Source: Candidatus Gastranaerophilales bacterium
Lineage (GTDB): Bacteria; Cyanobacteriota; Vampirovibrionia; Gastranaerophilales; Gastranaerophilaceae
Length of the DNA stretch: 62,170 bases
Reading direction: 5' to 3'
Assembly (NCBI GenBank): GCA_944323035.1
Contig: CALUQY010000014.1
Location: 1 to 62,170, forward strand
Shown here piece by piece: positions 8,071 through 16,494 of the stretch. Positions within the stretch are counted from its first letter, which is position 1. Each line of letters begins with the position of its first letter. The position numbers were made by a program, and so were the translations under genes. Under the pieces are notes generated by a model. That model ran no database searches, had not been told where the DNA came from, and saw only the letters and a list, made by a program, of their open reading frames with translations.

Positions 8071-8894
8071 GCCGTTTTTATATAGAAAAACATATTAAAG
8101 ATGCACTGATAGAAGATATCGGTTTCGGTGATATTACGACAGAAAATCTTGCCTCTGACGGAGATTTTCTGGATGGCTTCTTGAATACGCGATCAGACGG
8201 CGTTCTTTGCGGAATAGAGGTATTTAAAACTGTTTATGAAATTCTGTCTAATGATATTAAAATAAAATTCTATTTTAAAGATGGTGATAAAATAAAAAAA
8301 GGCGATAAACTCGCTGACATTTCAGGGCCGGCAAAGGAACTTTTAATGGGCGAACGTCTGGCGCTTAATTATATTCAGCGTATGAGCGGAATTGCAACTG
8401 AAACCGCTAAATATCAGGATGCAATCGCTCCTTACAATGCAAAAATTGTTGATACACGCAAAACTACTCCGAATTTCAGGGCTTTTGAAAAATATTCCGT
8501 TAAAACCGGCGGCGGTGCGCTGCACAGATTTAATCTTTCTGATTGTGCAATGATTAAGGATAACCATATCCGCCTTGCCGGCTCGATTACAAACGCTGTG
8601 ACAAAATTACGAGCATCAATCTCTCATGCTCATAAAATTGAGGTGGAATGTGATACGCTGGAGCAGGTTAAAGAAGCACTTGAGTGCAAAGCTGATATCA
8701 TAATGCTTGATAATATGTCAACAGATATGATGAAAACCGCCTGCGAACTGATTGCGGGTCGTGCAATAGTTGAGGCAAGCGGTAATGTTCATCTTGATAC
8801 GGTCAATGCGATAGCGGCCTGCGGTGTCGATATTATCTCTTCAAGCGCAATTGTGGCAAAAGCACCAACGTTAGACATTGCGTTGGATATGTAA
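8064..8894 (+). CDS. nadC: Nicotinate-nucleotide pyrophosphorylase (quinolinate phosphoribosyltransferase)
   Basis: Converts quinolinate and PRPP to nicotinate mononucleotide, CO2 and PPi. The recognisable segments are 'ALIEDIGFGDITTENL', 'GERLALNYIQRMSGIAT', 'VDTRKTTPNFR' (substrate phosphate binding) and 'IKDNHIRLAG', followed by the barrel strands 'IEVECDT' and 'IVEASGNV'. It has standard length, 276 residues. Its ATG lies within the last codons of nadB, so the two are translationally coupled. The nicotinate nucleotide adenylyltransferase for the next step (nadD) is about 32 kb away in this window. Confidence 0.96.
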   Translation: MLSRFYIEKHIKDALIEDIGFGDITTENLASDGDFLDGFLNTRSDGVLCGIEVFKTVYEILSNDIKIKFYFKDGDKIKKGDKLADISGPAKELLMGERLALNYIQRMSGIATETAKYQDAIAPYNAKIVDTRKTTPNFRAFEKYSVKTGGGALHRFNLSDCAMIKDNHIRLAGSITNAVTKLRASISHAHKIEVECDTLEQVKEALECKADIIMLDNMSTDMMKTACELIAGRAIVEASGNVHLDTVNAIAACGVDIISSSAIVAKAPTLDIALDM

Positions 8895-9068
8895 TTAAAT
8901 ATCTTCGGGCACGTAGAAGTTTGAGTTTTTGATAATATCCCGCACAATAGGTGCTTCGCAATAGCCGCGCGTTACGGTCTGGTATTGTTTTACAATACTA
9001 ATGACATCCTCTACGCTTAGTTTGATTGTTCTGCGTTTAACAAAATTGTTTTCAATAATTATAGCCAT
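8895..9068 (-). CDS. Small hypothetical protein, 57 residues
   Basis: A short open frame on the minus strand encodes a 57-residue protein beginning MAIIIENNFVKRRTIKLSVE and ending FYVPEDI. Support comes from an excellent SD (GGAGG at 9075-9079, 6 bases from ATG), sensible codon use, and an end that abuts the nadC stop codon without overlap. The sequence reads as a compact soluble alpha-rich protein with one Cys. I do not recognise a family. The two genes converge tail to tail with no terminator between, so antisense overlap of the transcripts is likely. Confidence 0.65.
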   Translation of the reverse strand: MAIIIENNFVKRRTIKLSVEDVISIVKQYQTVTRGYCEAPIVRDIIKNSNFYVPEDI

Positions 9069-9191
9069 TTATACCTCCACAATCAGCCTATCGACACTAC
9101 GGCGCGGCAGCTTTAAAAATTACTCCGTATGATATAAAAATAAATTTTCAAATTTATAGCAAAAAAATATTTGTTCAGGAGTTATAGCAAT

Positions 9192-9980
9192 ATGCGTATA
9201 AGTTCAAATTACATTACCCGACCATATTCTCAATATCAAAACAGGCAGATAAAGTCTGAAATTATGCCTGTAAGCCAGCCGCAGGTGAATTTCGGCCAAT
9301 CATTCGTGCCAAAATTTATAAAGAGAATGCTTGTACCCAAGGATGTGAAGAAGAAAGCAAAATTTCACTGTTATCTGGCTGATAAGATGAAGCTTTATTT
9401 TGATTTTAATTATGGCAGAAGAAATTATACGGTAATTTCAATCGGGCGTTCCCTGGCATCCGTTGTAGAAACACTGGGGAAGAAAAGACGCGATGTTGTG
9501 TGCCTGCCGCTTTCCGGCTTGAGTTATGAGTTGCCGTCAGAGATTAAAAATATTGAGGTTTATAGAGAATTTTTAAAATCTAAAGGGCTTACAAAAGAAA
9601 TAATTGCGGCAAATCCTGACAGGCATTATGTTCTGGTTGATAATTCAATCAGCGGACGAACCCTGCGAAATGCTAAAACGTTTTTGTCGCGTGAAGATTT
9701 GTTGGGCAATCCCGATAGACTGGAGATAAAGTCTGCTGAGGAAATTTACGGTGACAAGTATAATAAACTTTCAATGAATTATCTTTTTGCGAGTGATGAG
9801 TTTCAAGAGTTTTCACCTGTAGGGTGTTTACACTTGCAGGACTTAAAATATACTTTTGAACAGGCGAACTATAAAACCTGCGGCATGTATGAAACCAAAT
9901 CACGATTATTTCGCAAGAAATTGTTTGATTTTTCTATACAGGATATAATTGACAGGAGTAATAAAAAACGAACCCGATAA
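9192..9980 (+). CDS. Phosphoribosyltransferase-like protein with N-terminal VNFG motif
   Basis: 262 residues. After a disordered N-terminus (1-40) holding the lineage motif VNFGQSF at 32-38, the core resembles a type I PRTase. A strand plus helix 'NYTVISIGRSLASVVETLG' (78-96) is followed by a PRPP-loop-like segment 'YVLVDNSISGRTLRNA' (146-161), where the classic VhDDxhTTGxT is altered: the second acid is Asn and the loop is S-I-S-G. The substrate cannot be told. The start at 9192 is preferred over one 21 bases upstream because AGGAG at 9177-9181 sits 10 bases before it. A strong terminator contains its stop codon. Confidence 0.65.
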   Translation: MRISSNYITRPYSQYQNRQIKSEIMPVSQPQVNFGQSFVPKFIKRMLVPKDVKKKAKFHCYLADKMKLYFDFNYGRRNYTVISIGRSLASVVETLGKKRRDVVCLPLSGLSYELPSEIKNIEVYREFLKSKGLTKEIIAANPDRHYVLVDNSISGRTLRNAKTFLSREDLLGNPDRLEIKSAEEIYGDKYNKLSMNYLFASDEFQEFSPVGCLHLQDLKYTFEQANYKTCGMYETKSRLFRKKLFDFSIQDIIDRSNKKRTR

Positions 9981-10001
9981 ACTTATTATCGGGTTCGTTT
10001 T
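9965..10001. terminator. Bidirectional terminator between PRTase-like gene and rpsG
   Basis: A 16-bp perfect stem (9965-9980 with 9986-10001) around a 5-base loop, A-rich on the left and T-rich on the right. The left arm contains the stop codon of the plus-strand gene. It serves both convergent transcripts. Confidence 0.9.
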
Positions 10002-10056
10002 AATATATAAGCAGTTTCGTTCATGTTTCATATTCGCGAAACTTTCTCGGACAGAA

Positions 10057-10527
10057 TTAGTATCTGTAATGAGCAAATGCTTTGTTAGCTTCAGCCATTC
10101 TGTGGGTATCTTCACGTTTTTTGCAAGCTGCACCGGCGCCGTTAGAAGCGTCGATAAGTTCGTTAGTCAATTTTTCGATGAAAGATTTACCACCGCGTTT
10201 TTTAGCAGCTTCAATTATCCAGGAAGAAGAAAGAGCAAACCCTCTGTCTGCTTTAACTTCAATAGGCACCTGATAGGTTGAACCGCCGATACGGCGAGCT
10301 TTAACTTCCAGTAAAGGAGTAGCATTTGTTAGAGCTTTTTGGAAGATTTCAAGAGCTTTTTCGCCGGTTCTTTCTTCAATTCTTGTCATAGTAGCATAGA
10401 AGATTTTTTCAGCGATAGACTTTTTACCTCTTCTCATAATTCTGTTGATAAATTTAGAAATATCAACGCTGTTATAAATAGGATCTGCTAAAGGAACTCT
10501 TTTAGCAGGTTTTGAACGTCTTGACAT
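10057..10527 (-). CDS. rpsG: 30S ribosomal protein S7
   Basis: Primary assembly protein of the 30S head that binds the 3' major domain of 16S rRNA. The full 156-residue S7 sequence is present: N-terminal '[10 protein letters not shown]', 'KFINRIMRRGKKSIAEKI', 'RRIGGSTYQVP', and C-terminal 'KKREDTHRMAEANKAFAHYR'. Its ATG overlaps the rpsL stop by one base (TAATG). It is followed by a terminator, so fusA and tuf, normally next in the str operon, are absent here. Confidence 0.98.
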   Translation of the reverse strand: MSRRSKPAKRVPLADPIYNSVDISKFINRIMRRGKKSIAEKIFYATMTRIEERTGEKALEIFQKALTNATPLLEVKARRIGGSTYQVPIEVKADRGFALSSSWIIEAAKKRGGKSFIEKLTNELIDASNGAGAACKKREDTHRMAEANKAFAHYRY

Positions 10528-10925
10528 TATTTCTTACCTCCTTTAGCTGCACCTTTTTGGTTTTTCTTAGCACCGTATTTAGATCTGCTTTGCGCTCTGT
10601 TAGCAACGCCTGCAGTATCAAGTGTACCTCTGACGATGTGGTAACGAACACCAGGAAGGTCTTTAACCCTTCCGCCTCTGATAAGAACAACGCTGTGTTC
10701 TTGGAGGTTGTGACCGATACCCGGGATGTATGAAGTAACTTCAAAACCGTTTGTTAATCTAACTCTGGCAACTTTTCTCAAAGCTGAGTTTGGTTTTTTA
10801 GGTGTAGTAGTGTACACACGTGTGCAAACTCCGCGTCTTTGAGGACATTCCATCAATGCCGGAGATTTTGTTTTGTCTGTCAGTTTTTTGCGTTCTTGAC
10901 GAACTAACTGGTTAATTGTAGGCAT
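10527..10925 (-). CDS. rpsL: 30S ribosomal protein S12
   Basis: Decoding-centre protein of the 30S subunit. It starts [13 protein letters not shown], with the conserved loops '[19 protein letters not shown]' and '[15 protein letters not shown]', the streptomycin-determining Lys of 'TPKKPNS', and '[18 protein letters not shown]'. At 132 residues it carries a short Lys/Gly-rich C-terminal extension, as in many bacteria. AAAGGAGA is a strong SD. A structured leader of about 110 bases separates it from a consensus promoter. Confidence 0.98.
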   Translation of the reverse strand: MPTINQLVRQERKKLTDKTKSPALMECPQRRGVCTRVYTTTPKKPNSALRKVARVRLTNGFEVTSYIPGIGHNLQEHSVVLIRGGRVKDLPGVRYHIVRGTLDTAGVANRAQSRSKYGAKKNQKGAAKGGKK

Positions 10926-10951
10926 AATTTCTCCTTTTTTCTGATTTGTTC

Positions 10952-11037
10952 GACCTGAAACCCTTACGCATTCCGGTCTTTCAGTGTATTATTAATTGAA
11001 CTGCCGGCTATCCAGCACGAATCCGGCTAATGTGTTC
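10952..11037 (-). promoter_or_regulatory. Structured 5' leader of rpsL-rpsG
   Basis: The leader from about 11037 to 10926 holds a 5'-terminal stem (GCCGG at 11033-11037 with CCGGC at 11003-11007). It also holds two mutually exclusive pairings nearer the gene: GACC/GGTC (10952-10955, 10975-10978) and CTGAAA/TTTCAG (10955-10960, 10979-10984). S7 autoregulates the str operon by mRNA binding in other bacteria. Whether this leader does so is inference. Confidence 0.4.
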
Positions 11038-11043
11038 ATAATT

Positions 11044-11072
11044 ATTAAACATCAAGCATTTTGCACTGTCAA
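11044..11072 (-). promoter_or_regulatory. Promoter of rpsL-rpsG
   Basis: On the minus strand TTGACA (11067-11072), 17-base spacer, TTTAAT (11044-11049). The -35 box is perfect. The predicted start is near 11037, giving a leader of about 110 bases. Confidence 0.85.
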
Positions 11073-11079
11073 GCAATGA

Positions 11080-12216
11080 TTACTTTTCTTGTAACAATTT
11101 ATACAGATTTCTGAGATAGTTAGTGCAGCCCATATCGCGAATGCGTTTGATTTCTCTGTTTATCATGAATGCAGGGATATCTCCGAGTTCGGAAATATCA
11201 ATATTTATAACTTGCCGTGAGGCTATTGCTAATTCATTTTTTGCTGTGAAAATGTATTCTTTAAGCAGATTTTTCTGAGTTGCGAGGTATGGCGTTGGTG
11301 CATCTTCATAGTATATTTGTATTAATCTGTCAAAGTGTTTTTGCAGATTGCCGAACATTCGTGGTTTCTGGCTTAGCTGCATATTTAGCGGTTTATTTCC
11401 GCGGGCGCCGTTATCCTCGCTGCATTCCCAGATGACAATTTTTCCACCGCTGCTTTCTGGGATTATGTGTTCCATTGTGCCGAAATCTTTATTGTAAAGC
11501 TTCATCCCGATTTCTTCCGGCGTACGTGAGGAGTATTTTACGATAAATGCGTTCATATTGTTGTCGGAGGTAGGAAGCCGCCTGATTGTATTCATAATTT
11601 TTAGTCTTACTTTGTCATCGCTAAGTGTCAGTGCAAAATCGTCAAACCTGCTGATTGCACTTTTACGTTTGAATTTTTTGTTTTCCTGTTTGCCTCGCTG
11701 ATATAGAATTCCTTTTGTTTCGCTAAGCAGTGAATGCAATTCCGGAACTTTGTTTTTAGGAATTTCCCCGCGCAGGAAGTTAAGCTCATCAAGAACCAGA
11801 AATTGTTCTCTTATCAAGTTTTTTTCAGCTTTTGAGTGAAGCATTTTTAAAATTGCCTGCATATTCATTGTCGGGTGCTCGGGTGCGAGTTCGGCCATTT
11901 TAAAGAAAATTTGTTTATTAATATCTGTCATGTTATGAATATTTTTGTCAAAGAGTTTTAATGCATCAACAGCCGATTCGTTTAAAAGTTCAAGGGGAAT
12001 AAGTTTTTTCCCGCAGACAGGACAGGGAAGTCCGCACATCAAAAGTTCTTTTAAAAATTTTTTGGGAAAATATTCGTGAATTCTTGCACTGAAATTTACG
12101 CTATCAGCGTTATTTGTTTTTATCCTGTCAGGGGGGGGGGCAGACTGAACCGCAGTTGCCGAGTGAACAAAATTTTGACTTTTATATAAATTTATAGATA
12201 CCGGTGAAATCCTCAT
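11080..12216 (-). CDS. HNH-endonuclease-like protein with poly-C tract
   Basis: 378 residues. The N-terminus starts MRISPVSINLY and holds the lineage motif VNFSAR (40-45). A Cys cluster 'CGLPCPVCGKK' (C61, C65, C68) comes next. Toward the C-terminus 'TMEHIIPESSGGK' (H250) and 'WECSEDNGARGNKPLN' (N269, N274) match the HNH layout (HhxPxSxGG...CxxCNxxKG), but the second Cys of the usual zinc pair is Asp268. The N-terminal Cys cluster may supply the zinc knuckle. Function could be nucleic-acid cleavage, or a degenerate binding protein. Codons 26-29 run through a tract of ten C, where slippage would frameshift nearly the whole gene. Confidence 0.65.
   Translation of the reverse strand: MRISPVSINLYKSQNFVHSATAVQSAPPPDRIKTNNADSVNFSARIHEYFPKKFLKELLMCGLPCPVCGKKLIPLELLNESAVDALKLFDKNIHNMTDINKQIFFKMAELAPEHPTMNMQAILKMLHSKAEKNLIREQFLVLDELNFLRGEIPKNKVPELHSLLSETKGILYQRGKQENKKFKRKSAISRFDDFALTLSDDKVRLKIMNTIRRLPTSDNNMNAFIVKYSSRTPEEIGMKLYNKDFGTMEHIIPESSGGKIVIWECSEDNGARGNKPLNMQLSQKPRMFGNLQKHFDRLIQIYYEDAPTPYLATQKNLLKEYIFTAKNELAIASRQVINIDISELGDIPAFMINREIKRIRDMGCTNYLRNLYKLLQEK
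12131..12140. repeat. Ten-base G/C homopolymer inside the HNH-like gene
   Basis: Ten consecutive G on the plus strand (ten C in the coding strand) encode part of the APPP segment. In such AT-rich DNA this is exceptional and of the length seen in slipped-strand phase-variable tracts. As written the frame is open (ON). Confidence 0.9.
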
Positions 12217-12276
12217 GTCCGCTTTAAAAATCGAACAAAAATTTTTTTGCTATAATATTAAAAAAAGGAGTTTTGT

Positions 12277-13437
12277 ATGAAGATTGATGCATTAAGAAAA
12301 GAGTCTGAGCTTGTTGATTTGTTTTGCTCGCTGGCGGAAATTCCTTCTCCGTCGCTACGAGAAGAAAAAGTTGCAGAATTTATAAAAAAATACTGTGCGG
12401 AACATGGTATTCACGCAGAAAGTGACAGTTACGGAAATGTCTATGTAAATGTTCCTGCGACTGACACATCTAAACAGCCGATTTTGCTCTCAGCGCACAT
12501 GGATGTTATCGGTGATGATAGTCCTGTTGTTCCGTATCTTGACGGTAATTTAATCCGTGCTGAAGGTAGAACGCTGGGCGGGGATGACAAAGCCGGCGTT
12601 GCAAATGCGCTTTATTTTGCTGTAAAACTTTCTAAATCAGATATTAAACACGGCGGGCTTGAACTTTTCTTTACCCGTGATGAAGAAAGCGGCATGAGCG
12701 GTATTCATAACGCTGATTTCAAAAAGCTTAAATCAAAATATGTTCTGGTATGCGACAGCGATACTCTCGGACAGCTTGAGGTTTCGGGTGCAAGCTATAC
12801 ACTGGTAACGATTAACTTGAAAACTTCTAAGGGCGGTCATTCCGGCATTGATATCGGCGACAAAACCCGTTACAACGCGGCAAAACTTATTGCAGAGCTT
12901 GTTAATGACCTGCCGCAGGGCGTTTTTTATGAAGAAAACGGGTTTGTTATAACTTCCTGCAATATCGGCGGAATTTCAGCAGGCAAACCGGAGGTTACAA
13001 ATATTATAAATACTGATGCGCTCGTAACATATTCTATCCGCAGCGCAAGCCGTTCAAAAGAATCTGAACTTAAAACCTTAATGGAAAATATTGTTCAAAA
13101 ATTTAATGATAAATACGGCGAACTCGCACATGTAGAAATTACGTTTGCCGAACACTTACCGCCATTTGAAGCAAGTGATGATAAATTTTTGCCGGAGGTA
13201 TTCAAAAAAGCCGGTGCAAATCTGGGGCTTGATGTGAAAGTTTCTTCTTTCCATGCAGGCGCCGAAACACATATTTATGCTAATGAAACCAATGCTTCGG
13301 GTGAAAAATTCTCGCCTTATCTCATTGGGCTTGCCACGGTTTGTAATATGCACTCTAAAGAAGAAAATCTTGATTATAAATCGTTGCAGAAAGGTCAAGA
13401 ATTGTTGAGCGAAATTTTCAAAATTTTTAACGCTTAA
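12277..13437 (+). CDS. M20-family (PepT-like) zinc peptidase
   Basis: Cytoplasmic co-catalytic zinc aminopeptidase of the tripeptidase T branch. Metal-site motifs are 'LLSAHMDVIGDD' (first His and Asp), 'LGGDDKAGVANAL' (bridging Asp), 'FTRDEESGMSG' (catalytic Glu and ligand) and 'LVCDSDT'. A lid domain begins near 'SGASYTLVTI', and the C-terminal ligand His is in 'SFHAGAETH'. It has normal length, 386 residues. It has its own extended -10 (TGCTATAAT at 12248-12256) and a good SD (AAGGAG). It probably degrades di-/tripeptides; exact specificity is unknown. Confidence 0.85.
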   Translation: MKIDALRKESELVDLFCSLAEIPSPSLREEKVAEFIKKYCAEHGIHAESDSYGNVYVNVPATDTSKQPILLSAHMDVIGDDSPVVPYLDGNLIRAEGRTLGGDDKAGVANALYFAVKLSKSDIKHGGLELFFTRDEESGMSGIHNADFKKLKSKYVLVCDSDTLGQLEVSGASYTLVTINLKTSKGGHSGIDIGDKTRYNAAKLIAELVNDLPQGVFYEENGFVITSCNIGGISAGKPEVTNIINTDALVTYSIRSASRSKESELKTLMENIVQKFNDKYGELAHVEITFAEHLPPFEASDDKFLPEVFKKAGANLGLDVKVSSFHAGAETHIYANETNASGEKFSPYLIGLATVCNMHSKEENLDYKSLQKGQELLSEIFKIFNA

Positions 13438-13455
13438 TTTTTATCGTGCTACAAT
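13427..13455 (+). promoter_or_regulatory. Leaderless-type promoter of mutS2
   Basis: TTAACG (13427-13432), 17 bases, TACAAT (13450-13455), then only 6 bases to the mutS2 ATG. The expected transcription start coincides with the A of ATG. No SD is present. Confidence 0.6.
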
Positions 13456-13461
13456 GTCCTT

Positions 13462-15816
13462 ATGGATGTAAAAGCAATTTTAGAATTTGATAAAATTACA
13501 GAAAAACTCGCAAATTACGCAAAAACAGCTCAATCAAAGGAGCTTTGCCGGAATTTGCGGGTCTTTGATGATGCAAATATTATTGCTTCTGAACTAAATT
13601 TTACTAAGGAAGCAAAGGCAATTCTGGATTCACCGGCCGAGCTTCCTATTTCGTATCTCATTGACTTTTCTGCATTGAAATATTCTTCTATGCACGGCTA
13701 TTTTTCTGAAGAAGAAATTTATGAATGCGCTAAAACACTTTCAACCTTCCGCTACATAAAAAGATTTTTAGCTGATAATTCGTCTATCGCGCCGAAACTG
13801 GCGGAATCAGCCAGAAATCTTGCAGTTGATAAAGATTTAGAGGATAAAATTTTTGTCGCATTTGATGAAAATCTGCAAATTAAACACAATGCCACCCCTG
13901 AGCTTGCCGGACTTTATTCCTCACTTGGTGACAATGAGAGGAATTTAAAAAAAACAGTCGCTTCTTTGATGAATAATCCTGAGTTTTCCAAGCACCTGCA
14001 GGAAAATATTTATACAACACGTGACGACAGAATCGTTTTTCAGGTTATGGCGGCTTCAAAAAATAAAGTTAACGGGATTGTCCACGATGTTTCGGCGTCA
14101 GGAAGGACTTTCTATGTTGAGCCGGAACAGATTGTTCCGCTTAATAACAAAATCCGCGAAATTAAAGCACAAATTCACGCAGAAATAGTCCGAATTCTGG
14201 TAGAATTCACCAACCTGATTAAAATTAATATTGAAGAATTTATTAAATCCGAAAAAATTACCGCAGAAATTGATTTCCATTTTGCAAAAGCCCGTTATGC
14301 TATAAAAATTAAAGCCATTGAACCGACACTAAATAGTGAAAAATTTATTAAGCTTGAGGAAATGCGCCATCCGCTTTTGATTGATGTTGTTCAAAATGTT
14401 GTCGCAAATGATATTGAAATCGGGAAAGATTGTCACTGTATAGTGATTACCGGTTCTAATACAGGCGGGAAAACCGTTACAATAAAAACCGTCGGGCTTT
14501 TTGTCTTAATGACAAAAGCCGGAATGTTTCTGCCTTGCGCTGCTGCAAATATTTATCCGTTTAAACACGTTTTTGCAGATATCGGGGATGCTCAGAGTAT
14601 CCAGCAGTCGCTTTCAACTTTCTCTTCTCACATGACAAATATCATTGAAATTTTAAATAAAGCTGATGATAAATCCTTTGTGGTTCTTGATGAAATTTGT
14701 GCCGGTACAGACCCGACAGAAGGCGCGCTTCTTGCAAAGACTATCCTTGAATATATGGCAGAAAAGAATATAACGTCTATTGTTACGACACACTATGGTG
14801 AATTAAAGTCGCTAGAATACACAAACCCGTACTTTAAAAATGCCTCTGTTGAATTTGATGTTACAACGTTGAAACCTACTTATAAGCTTTTAATCGGAAT
14901 CCCGGGGCTTAGTAACGCCATTCTGGTTGCCTCAAATCTTGGTTTGCCTTCTGAAATCGCAGACAGGGCAAAAGAAATGCTGCATTCACAGAAAGATAAT
15001 TCCATTATTGTTGTTGAAAAATTGCAGGAAACCCAGCAGAAACTCTCACGCGAACTTCAAACCGCACAGGAACTGCGCGAAACTACTGACGAAATTAAGA
15101 AGGAGTATGAAGACAATTTATCTCACCTGAAAAAAGATAAAAAGAAAACAGTGAAAATTATAAAAGATAAATTTGACAGAGAAATACTTGATGTTAAGGC
15201 AGAAATAAAGGGTATTATGGATGAGCTTCGCCGCGAGAAGTCAGAAAAACTTGCGCGCAGAGCTTATGCAAGGCTTGCTCAGCTTGAAGGCGGATTCAAA
15301 GACAAGCTTAATGATTATGAAGTTAAAGAAGAATACGGCGAAATCGACTGGAATTCCGTGAAAATCGGAACAAAACTTACGGTTAAAGAGCTTAACCAGA
15401 TTGTAGAACTTCTTTCGAAGCCTGATAAAAACGGTAAAGTTCAGGTTAAAATGGGTAATTTGACGACAAAACTTCCTGTTGAAAAACTTGCACCGTATAA
15501 CAAAAATTTTGATAACTCAGGTAAATATCACGCACCAAACACAACGCAAAACTTTAATCTAAGAAAATATTCTGTATCGACCCGTCTGGATTTGCGCGGG
15601 TTCAGGGTTGAAGATGCACTTGATAGCGTTGAACTTTATCTCGATGAAGTTAGTCTTGCCGGACTTCAAGAGGTAATTATAATCCACGGGCACGGAACCG
15701 GTGCTCTGAAAAGCGCTGTTCGTGAATATCTTTCGGAGTCGCCTTACGTAAAATCTTTCAGGCCGGGAAATGATTCCGAAGGCGGTGACGGCGTTTGCGT
15801 CGTCAGCATAAAGTAG
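13462..15816 (+). CDS. mutS2: MutS2 family ATPase with Smr domain
   Basis: 784 residues in the MutS2 order: core/clamp helices, ABC-type ATPase, coiled coil, KOW-like segment, Smr. Walker A 'GSNTGGKT' lies near 331-338, Walker B in 'SFVVLDEICAGTDPTEGALL', then 'TTHYGELKS'. A long coiled coil covers about 515-625. The C-terminal Smr nuclease domain shows 'RLDLRGFRVEDAL' and 'HGHGTGALK'. MutS2 proteins suppress recombination and, in Bacillus, act in rescue of collided ribosomes. The start codon sits 6 bases after a -10 box, so the mRNA is probably leaderless. Confidence 0.95.
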   Translation: MDVKAILEFDKITEKLANYAKTAQSKELCRNLRVFDDANIIASELNFTKEAKAILDSPAELPISYLIDFSALKYSSMHGYFSEEEIYECAKTLSTFRYIKRFLADNSSIAPKLAESARNLAVDKDLEDKIFVAFDENLQIKHNATPELAGLYSSLGDNERNLKKTVASLMNNPEFSKHLQENIYTTRDDRIVFQVMAASKNKVNGIVHDVSASGRTFYVEPEQIVPLNNKIREIKAQIHAEIVRILVEFTNLIKINIEEFIKSEKITAEIDFHFAKARYAIKIKAIEPTLNSEKFIKLEEMRHPLLIDVVQNVVANDIEIGKDCHCIVITGSNTGGKTVTIKTVGLFVLMTKAGMFLPCAAANIYPFKHVFADIGDAQSIQQSLSTFSSHMTNIIEILNKADDKSFVVLDEICAGTDPTEGALLAKTILEYMAEKNITSIVTTHYGELKSLEYTNPYFKNASVEFDVTTLKPTYKLLIGIPGLSNAILVASNLGLPSEIADRAKEMLHSQKDNSIIVVEKLQETQQKLSRELQTAQELRETTDEIKKEYEDNLSHLKKDKKKTVKIIKDKFDREILDVKAEIKGIMDELRREKSEKLARRAYARLAQLEGGFKDKLNDYEVKEEYGEIDWNSVKIGTKLTVKELNQIVELLSKPDKNGKVQVKMGNLTTKLPVEKLAPYNKNFDNSGKYHAPNTTQNFNLRKYSVSTRLDLRGFRVEDALDSVELYLDEVSLAGLQEVIIIHGHGTGALKSAVREYLSESPYVKSFRPGNDSEGGDGVCVVSIK

Positions 15817-15876
15817 TTTCAGGGTAGCAAAAATATTTTTTACGGTTTTTCTCCCTACTATAAGGAGATTAAATAC

Positions 15877-16332
15877 ATGTTACCCGTAAATTCATTGAAT
15901 ATGTCACAAAATAATCCTGATTTTGGATTTAAAGTCTTAGTCAAAGAAAACTCCAAACTTGTTGAAATGGCGGATTCTTATCTTTTTAGAGAATTGCCTA
16001 AAGATACTATTGAACTTTTTCAAACAAAGGCTTCAGCAATTTTGCCGGACAGAACCGTAGTAATAGAACCTACTATAAGACGTCCAAAGCCCTTTGAATG
16101 CTTTGATGCAAATTTTTATACCAATAATGAAAAAGTGGACAATATCATAGATTATGATTCTCACGCTCTATTGACCTTTTTAAAAAAAGCAACAAATAAA
16201 TTTACAAAAGTTCATTCCAAATTTTTCTATAACGGCGGGCAAAGTCCTGAAATGATTGCAAGAACTGAGAAATTTAGAGAAACCAGTGCAAGACCGCTGC
16301 TAAAATTTAAAGACCTTTTATCTAAATATTAA
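15877..16332 (+). CDS. Small lineage-specific protein of unknown function
   Basis: 151 residues, no signal peptide or membrane helix, family not recognised. The N-terminus 'MLPVNSLNMSQNNPDFGFKV' resembles the short tagged N-termini of other lineage proteins in the window (here FGFKV at 16-20). The C-terminal 50 residues are basic ('KKATNKFTKVHSKFF'). AAGGAGA gives a good SD 9 bases before ATG. A terminator follows, so it is probably a single-gene unit downstream of mutS2. Confidence 0.65.
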   Translation: MLPVNSLNMSQNNPDFGFKVLVKENSKLVEMADSYLFRELPKDTIELFQTKASAILPDRTVVIEPTIRRPKPFECFDANFYTNNEKVDNIIDYDSHALLTFLKKATNKFTKVHSKFFYNGGQSPEMIARTEKFRETSARPLLKFKDLLSKY

Positions 16333-16376
16333 GTTTTGAAACTGATAATTCTTTTATTATTTTCAAATAAAATTTT

Positions 16377-16405
16377 AAAGCCCTCGCAAGAGGGCTTTAA
16401 TCTTA
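16377..16405 (+). terminator. Intrinsic terminator after the 151-residue gene
   Basis: Nine-bp stem AAAGCCCTC/GAGGGCTTT (16377-16385 with 16390-16398), GCAA tetraloop, then T-rich sequence. Confidence 0.85.
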
Positions 16406-16494
16406 ATATATTTTAATAATTACTGTCCAATGGTTATAAAATAAGGTAAAATAAATAGTGTTTTGGAGCTATTTATAGTTTGAAAGGAGAAAAT

